A DNA stretch of 8,349 nt, from contig JAQUXV010000099.1 in the NCBI GenBank assembly GCA_028692205.1, positions 1 to 8,349 on the forward strand, read 5' to 3'. A program made the translations under genes and the position numbers. This DNA comes from Eubacteriales bacterium. GTDB lineage: Bacteria > Bacillota_A > Clostridia > Christensenellales > Aristaeellaceae. How positions within the stretch are numbered: the first letter of the stretch is position 1; every line of letters starts with the position of its first letter. Shown piece after piece: positions 6,264-8,349 of the stretch. The notes beneath the pieces were generated by a model that was not told the origin of the DNA, did not search any database, and was given only the letters and a program-made list of their open reading frames with translations.

Positions 6264-6839
6264 TCAGCGCACGCTGTTTGCTTCCCGCTGCCTGGCGGAG
6301 GTAAAGCCTTTGGCGTATTCCCGCCGTTTATCCGCGGACACACGGTTGGCAACGAGCGCCCAAAGCCGTTGGGGTTCGCCTTCGTTCAGCTGGGAAAAGG
6401 GCACGATGTAGGCTTGATTTTTTTCGGTATAGAGGTAGATGGCGCTTTTTGTGCGATATGCGCCGTACAGCGAGGGCCAGACGATGCTTTTTTCTTCCTG
6501 GTCGGTAATCTGCAAGGTGAACGCGTCCCCTTCCATTGGGAAGGAGAGCCGGTATACGGGCTTCGGCTTTTCGAGATGGAAGCGTCTCGTCTGCTGCTTT
6601 ACGGAAGCCACAAACTGCAGCAAAGAAGAAAGCGTTGAAAAACAGCCGATCACAAGCAAAATCCAGAACAGGAGCGGAGCGCCGGTGAAAAGGTTGACGA
6701 GCGCCAGCCCCAGCATGAGCATAAAAAAAGCAAGCAGCTTCATCCAACGTCGGGTACGAACCAGCGTATCAAATGCAGCAAAACGGGAGAAGACCTTATC
6801 GTTCATGAGCACGTTCAGTGAGACGCCGTTTTCATGCAT
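6264..6839 (-). CDS. YcxB-like small membrane protein
   Basis: A 191-residue membrane protein, function unknown. After about 30 polar residues come two transmembrane segments (about 32-51 and 55-80) with only a short GAP-containing turn between, then a soluble domain. The part at about 96-160 fits the YcxB-like pattern: FTLQITDQEEKSIVWPSLYGAYRTKSAIYLYTEKNQAYIVPFSQL, i.e. strands around a conserved W, then strands ending in an IVP motif. Related proteins in Firmicutes carry the same layout and have no established role. The tail is basic. AAGGAAGG lies 9 bases before the ATG at 6839, which fixes the start; ATG at 6806 is an in-frame alternative that would remove the first 11 residues. It is separated from the dehydratase by 124 bp with candidate regulatory sites, so it is probably a separate transcript. 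Confidence 0.8.
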   Translation of the reverse strand: MHENGVSLNVLMNDKVFSRFAAFDTLVRTRRWMKLLAFFMLMLGLALVNLFTGAPLLFWILLVIGCFSTLSSLLQFVASVKQQTRRFHLEKPKPVYRLSFPMEGDAFTLQITDQEEKSIVWPSLYGAYRTKSAIYLYTEKNQAYIVPFSQLNEGEPQRLWALVANRVSADKRREYAKGFTSARQREANSVR

Positions 6840-6886
6840 GGGGATTCGCCTTCCTTCGGAGTGATTTGTGGCATATACCTTCGAAT

Positions 6887-6902
6887 TGCTATTACAATAG
6901 CA
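6887..6902. promoter_or_regulatory. 16-bp palindrome, candidate operator
   Basis: TGCTATTACAATAGCA has two exact 7-bp arms around a 2-bp AC centre. It covers the candidate -10 box of the leftward promoter for the YcxB-like gene, a position where a dimeric repressor would block transcription. It does not look like the CG-centred LacI-type sites nearby, so a different regulator would be expected. Confidence 0.5.
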
Positions 6903-6923
6903 TCGAAAATAGAGATTTGTAAA
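6894..6923 (-). promoter_or_regulatory. Possible promoter of the YcxB-like gene
   Basis: On the - strand, TTTACA (6923-6918) is followed after 18 bp by TATTGT (6899-6894), matching the sigma-A boxes at five of six and four of six positions. The start of transcription would fall near 6887, about 47 bp before the ATG. The spacing is slightly long, so this is tentative. Confidence 0.35.
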
Positions 6924-7042
6924 GCACTATAACGTTCAAAATTACGAAAATCAAGCGAAAATACGGAAAAAATGAATAATGCACAAAAAATAGAAAAATA
7001 ATAAGACAATATAGACAATTATTAAAAATTAGGCGGAAGGCA

Positions 7043-7070
7043 TTGACAAGTAAAGGGAACCTGATATATG
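7043..7070 (+). promoter_or_regulatory. Promoter of the lacI-family gene
   Basis: A perfect TTGACA (7043-7048) is followed, after 16 bp, by TATATG (7065-7070) preceded by TG plus one base, which is an extended -10. Predicted transcription start is near 7077, about 75 bp before the ATG. The palindrome ATGATAATCAT (7068-7078) overlaps the -10 and start region. A-rich DNA upstream could serve as an UP-like element. Confidence 0.6.
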
Positions 7071-7116
7071 ATAATCATGTCGTGAATGGGATGAAACGAA
7101 CTAAATAATATAAAAA

Positions 7117-7128
7117 TGAAACGTTTTA
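7117..7128. promoter_or_regulatory. Candidate operator in the lacI leader (autoregulation)
   Basis: TGAAACGTTTTA is symmetric at 10 of 12 positions, with a perfect AAACGTTT core and a central CG, as is usual for LacI-family operators. It lies about 40 bp after the predicted transcription start and 23 bp before the lacI start codon, suited to autorepression. A half-site TGAAACG recurs 25 bp upstream (7092-7098). A related site lies in the dehydratase leader at 6176-6187. Confidence 0.45.
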
Positions 7129-7150
7129 GTAACATTAAGGGGCAAGATTG

Positions 7151-8221
7151 ATGAGCAACCGGCCTACGATCAAGGATATTGCCCGAAAGGCAAAAGTTTC
7201 CACCGGAACGGTGCATCTGGCGCTGAACCACAAAAAAGGCGTGAGCGACGAAACCGGCGAGCGCGTTCGTCGCATTGCGCTGGAAATTGGTTATCAGCCC
7301 AACGCCGTCGCGGCGGGGCTGAAGCGCAAGCGTTCCACCATCGCGGTTGTTCTGCCGGTACGGGAAAGCATGAACCGCTTTTATTTTGCGTATCAGTGGA
7401 ACGGCATCCGCGATTATATAGACAGTATGCGGGATTTTAACATTGAAATGCTCTCCGTACCCTACTACGATGCGCAATTGATACCGGCAGATGTGCTGGA
7501 CACGATTTTGGACGAGCAGAAACCCAACGGGATTATTTGCACCGGTTTTGTGAATGCACGCGGTGCGGCGGCCCTGAAGCGCTACAGCGATAGCGGCATT
7601 CCGGTGGTGCTGCTGGGTGCGGACGTGCCGGAAACCGGCAGGCTGTGCAGCGTTATGGTACCTTACGAAATCATCGGCGCAATGCTTGCGGAGCAGCTGG
7701 TGGCGCAAACCAGAGGGCAAAAAGGGAAATTTTTTATCGGCACGGGCAGCGCGGAGATCGCTTCCCATTATCTGGTGGTGGAAGGCTTCCGCAGGTATAT
7801 GGAATCGCAGGGATTAAACCGGAATGTGGTTTCCATTGCCACCGAAGCATTTTGCAAAGATCGGGAAGCGGGCTTTTTGAAAGTGTTCCGGGAAGAGAAT
7901 TGCATCGGCTGCTGTGCCGTATCGGCCCGCGACAGCGTTGCGTTGGCCGAGGCGCTGATTGATTCCGGCATGGCCGGTAAAATCCCCGCCATTGGCAGCG
8001 ACGTTTTTCCGGAGAATGTTGAATATATGCGCAAAGGCGTATTCAGCAACCTGATTCAGAAAAATCCATACCAGCAGGCTTTCGTAGCCGCGCAGTACCT
8101 TACGGAATACCTTGTGCAGGGCAAACGGCCTTCCAAGGAGGTTATCAACATCGGCGGCGAGATGGTTTTCCAAAGCAATCTGCCGCTGTACGACAATGGT
8201 TTCTATCGCCTGCTTTTATAG
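7151..8221 (+). CDS. LacI-family transcriptional regulator
   Basis: A DNA-binding repressor (or activator) of 356 residues, a normal LacI/GalR length. The N-terminal helix-turn-helix is at about 6-25 (TIKDIARKAKVSTGTVHLAL), followed by the hinge helix with YQPNAVAAGLKRK (48-60). A periplasmic-binding-protein-like sensor domain follows (about 63-340), with the family-typical GSDV (282-285) and LIQKNPYQQAF (301-311). In the recognition helix, His and Leu (TVHLALN) stand where TVSR is commonest. ATG 7151 follows AAGGGG at an 8-base spacing; a TTG lies directly before it. The ligand is probably a sugar or sugar acid, given the dehydratase and dehydrogenase genes to the left and an exported protein gene 40 bp downstream. 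Candidate operators are in its own leader and before the dehydratase. Confidence 0.94.
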   Translation: MSNRPTIKDIARKAKVSTGTVHLALNHKKGVSDETGERVRRIALEIGYQPNAVAAGLKRKRSTIAVVLPVRESMNRFYFAYQWNGIRDYIDSMRDFNIEMLSVPYYDAQLIPADVLDTILDEQKPNGIICTGFVNARGAAALKRYSDSGIPVVLLGADVPETGRLCSVMVPYEIIGAMLAEQLVAQTRGQKGKFFIGTGSAEIASHYLVVEGFRRYMESQGLNRNVVSIATEAFCKDREAGFLKVFREENCIGCCAVSARDSVALAEALIDSGMAGKIPAIGSDVFPENVEYMRKGVFSNLIQKNPYQQAFVAAQYLTEYLVQGKRPSKEVINIGGEMVFQSNLPLYDNGFYRLLL

Positions 8222-8261
8222 GAAGGGGCGTTTAGATAAAATGAAAAAGGAGGATTCCCCA

Positions 8262-8349
8262 ATGAAAAAATGGCTTGCCCTCGTTCTGGTCCTTGCTATG
8301 ATGCTGCCGCTGTGCTTCAGCTTCGCGAGCGCTGAAACGACTCCCGAGT
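8262..8349 (+). CDS. Exported protein, N-terminus only (possible ABC sugar-binding protein)
   Basis: Only the first 29 codons are in the window. ATG 8262 is preceded by a strong AAAAAGGAGG site (8244-8253) with an 8-base gap. The product begins with a classic signal peptide: KK, a hydrophobic core (WLALVLVLAMMLPLCFSF) and a likely cut after ASA at residue 24. The single Cys at 18 is not in a good lipobox (LPLC), so a lipoprotein is not clearly indicated. It starts 40 bp after the lacI stop with no terminator between, so the two may be co-transcribed. In many Clostridia a LacI regulator is followed by an ABC importer substrate-binding protein; that assignment here is inference, as no mature domain is visible. 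Confidence 0.7.
   Translation, partial: MKKWLALVLVLAMMLPLCFSFASAETTPE

Larger units (their letters stand above)
6840..7150. promoter_or_regulatory. AT-rich divergent regulatory region
   Basis: This 311-bp gap separates the leftward YcxB-like gene from the rightward lacI gene and is far more AT-rich than its neighbours. It contains a strong rightward promoter (7043-7070), a weaker leftward promoter (6894-6923), a 16-bp palindrome (6887-6902), a run of roughly helically spaced A-tracts (6938-6998), a doubled AGACAAT (7004-7010, 7013-7019), AACGTT at 6931-6936, and TGAAACG half-sites at 7092 and 7117. A 67-residue leftward frame in it is low-complexity and overlaps the YcxB-like start, so I do not call it. 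Confidence 0.75.

Noticed and set aside
6815..7018. Leftward 67-residue frame in the AT-rich gap
   Set aside because: The product is low-complexity Phe/Ile/Ser sequence from A-tract DNA, overlaps the start of the YcxB-like gene and has no ribosome binding site.
7022..7768. Leftward open frame of 248 residues
   Set aside because: It is antisense to the LacI-family gene and runs through its promoter region; the start has no supporting site and the product is unlike any known family.
1..8349. CRISPR array, tRNA, rRNA, transposase, phage or toxin-antitoxin genes
   Set aside because: No regularly spaced repeats, no tRNA-like cloverleaf and no protein with such motifs could be seen on either strand.

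Overview
The window reads as chromosomal DNA of a moderately GC-rich member of the Clostridia (Bacillota). I infer this from strong AGGAGG-type ribosome binding sites, a split YwrA/YwrB-like chromate transporter pair, a YcxB-like membrane protein, a LacI regulator placed before a secreted protein gene, and Gram-positive-type signal peptides. Genes are GC-rich, while the one long regulatory gap (6840-7150) is strikingly AT-rich. I see no tRNA, rRNA, CRISPR array, insertion sequence or phage gene.

Layout. Bases 1-355 hold no convincing gene, only a short tandem repeat, a possible promoter and a hairpin-rich leader. Two overlapping half-size chrA genes follow on the + strand (356-922 and 919-1491). 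A convergent gap (1492-1703) carries hairpins that look like a terminator. From 1704 to 6839 everything is on the - strand. In transcription order this is a small YcxB-like two-TM protein (6839-6264), an enolase-superfamily acid-sugar dehydratase (6139-5024), a short-chain dehydrogenase (4995-4246), a secreted membrane-anchored beta-sandwich protein (4222-3602), a 57-bp hairpin element, and a large secreted protein with an SH3-like region (3362-1704). The 6840-7150 gap is a divergent regulatory region. On the + strand follow a LacI-family regulator (7151-8221) and the start of an exported protein (8262 onward, cut by the window end).

How it fits together. The dehydratase, dehydrogenase and anchored protein genes are separated by only 28 and 23 bp, so they probably form one transcript for oxidation and dehydration of an aldonic or uronic-type sugar acid. 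The LacI regulator is the obvious candidate controller: 10-of-12-symmetric CG-centred sites with an AAACG core lie both in its own leader (7117-7128) and in the dehydratase leader (6176-6187). The truncated gene after lacI has a signal peptide and may be the sugar-binding protein of an ABC importer. The substrate cannot be read from the sequence.

Nothing here is clearly a new biological system. The best leads are the shared candidate operator, the dehydratase with a KxH motif where the usual motif is KxK, the anchored protein in a sugar-acid operon, the 57-bp hairpin between secreted-protein genes, and a 16-bp palindrome over a possible promoter.
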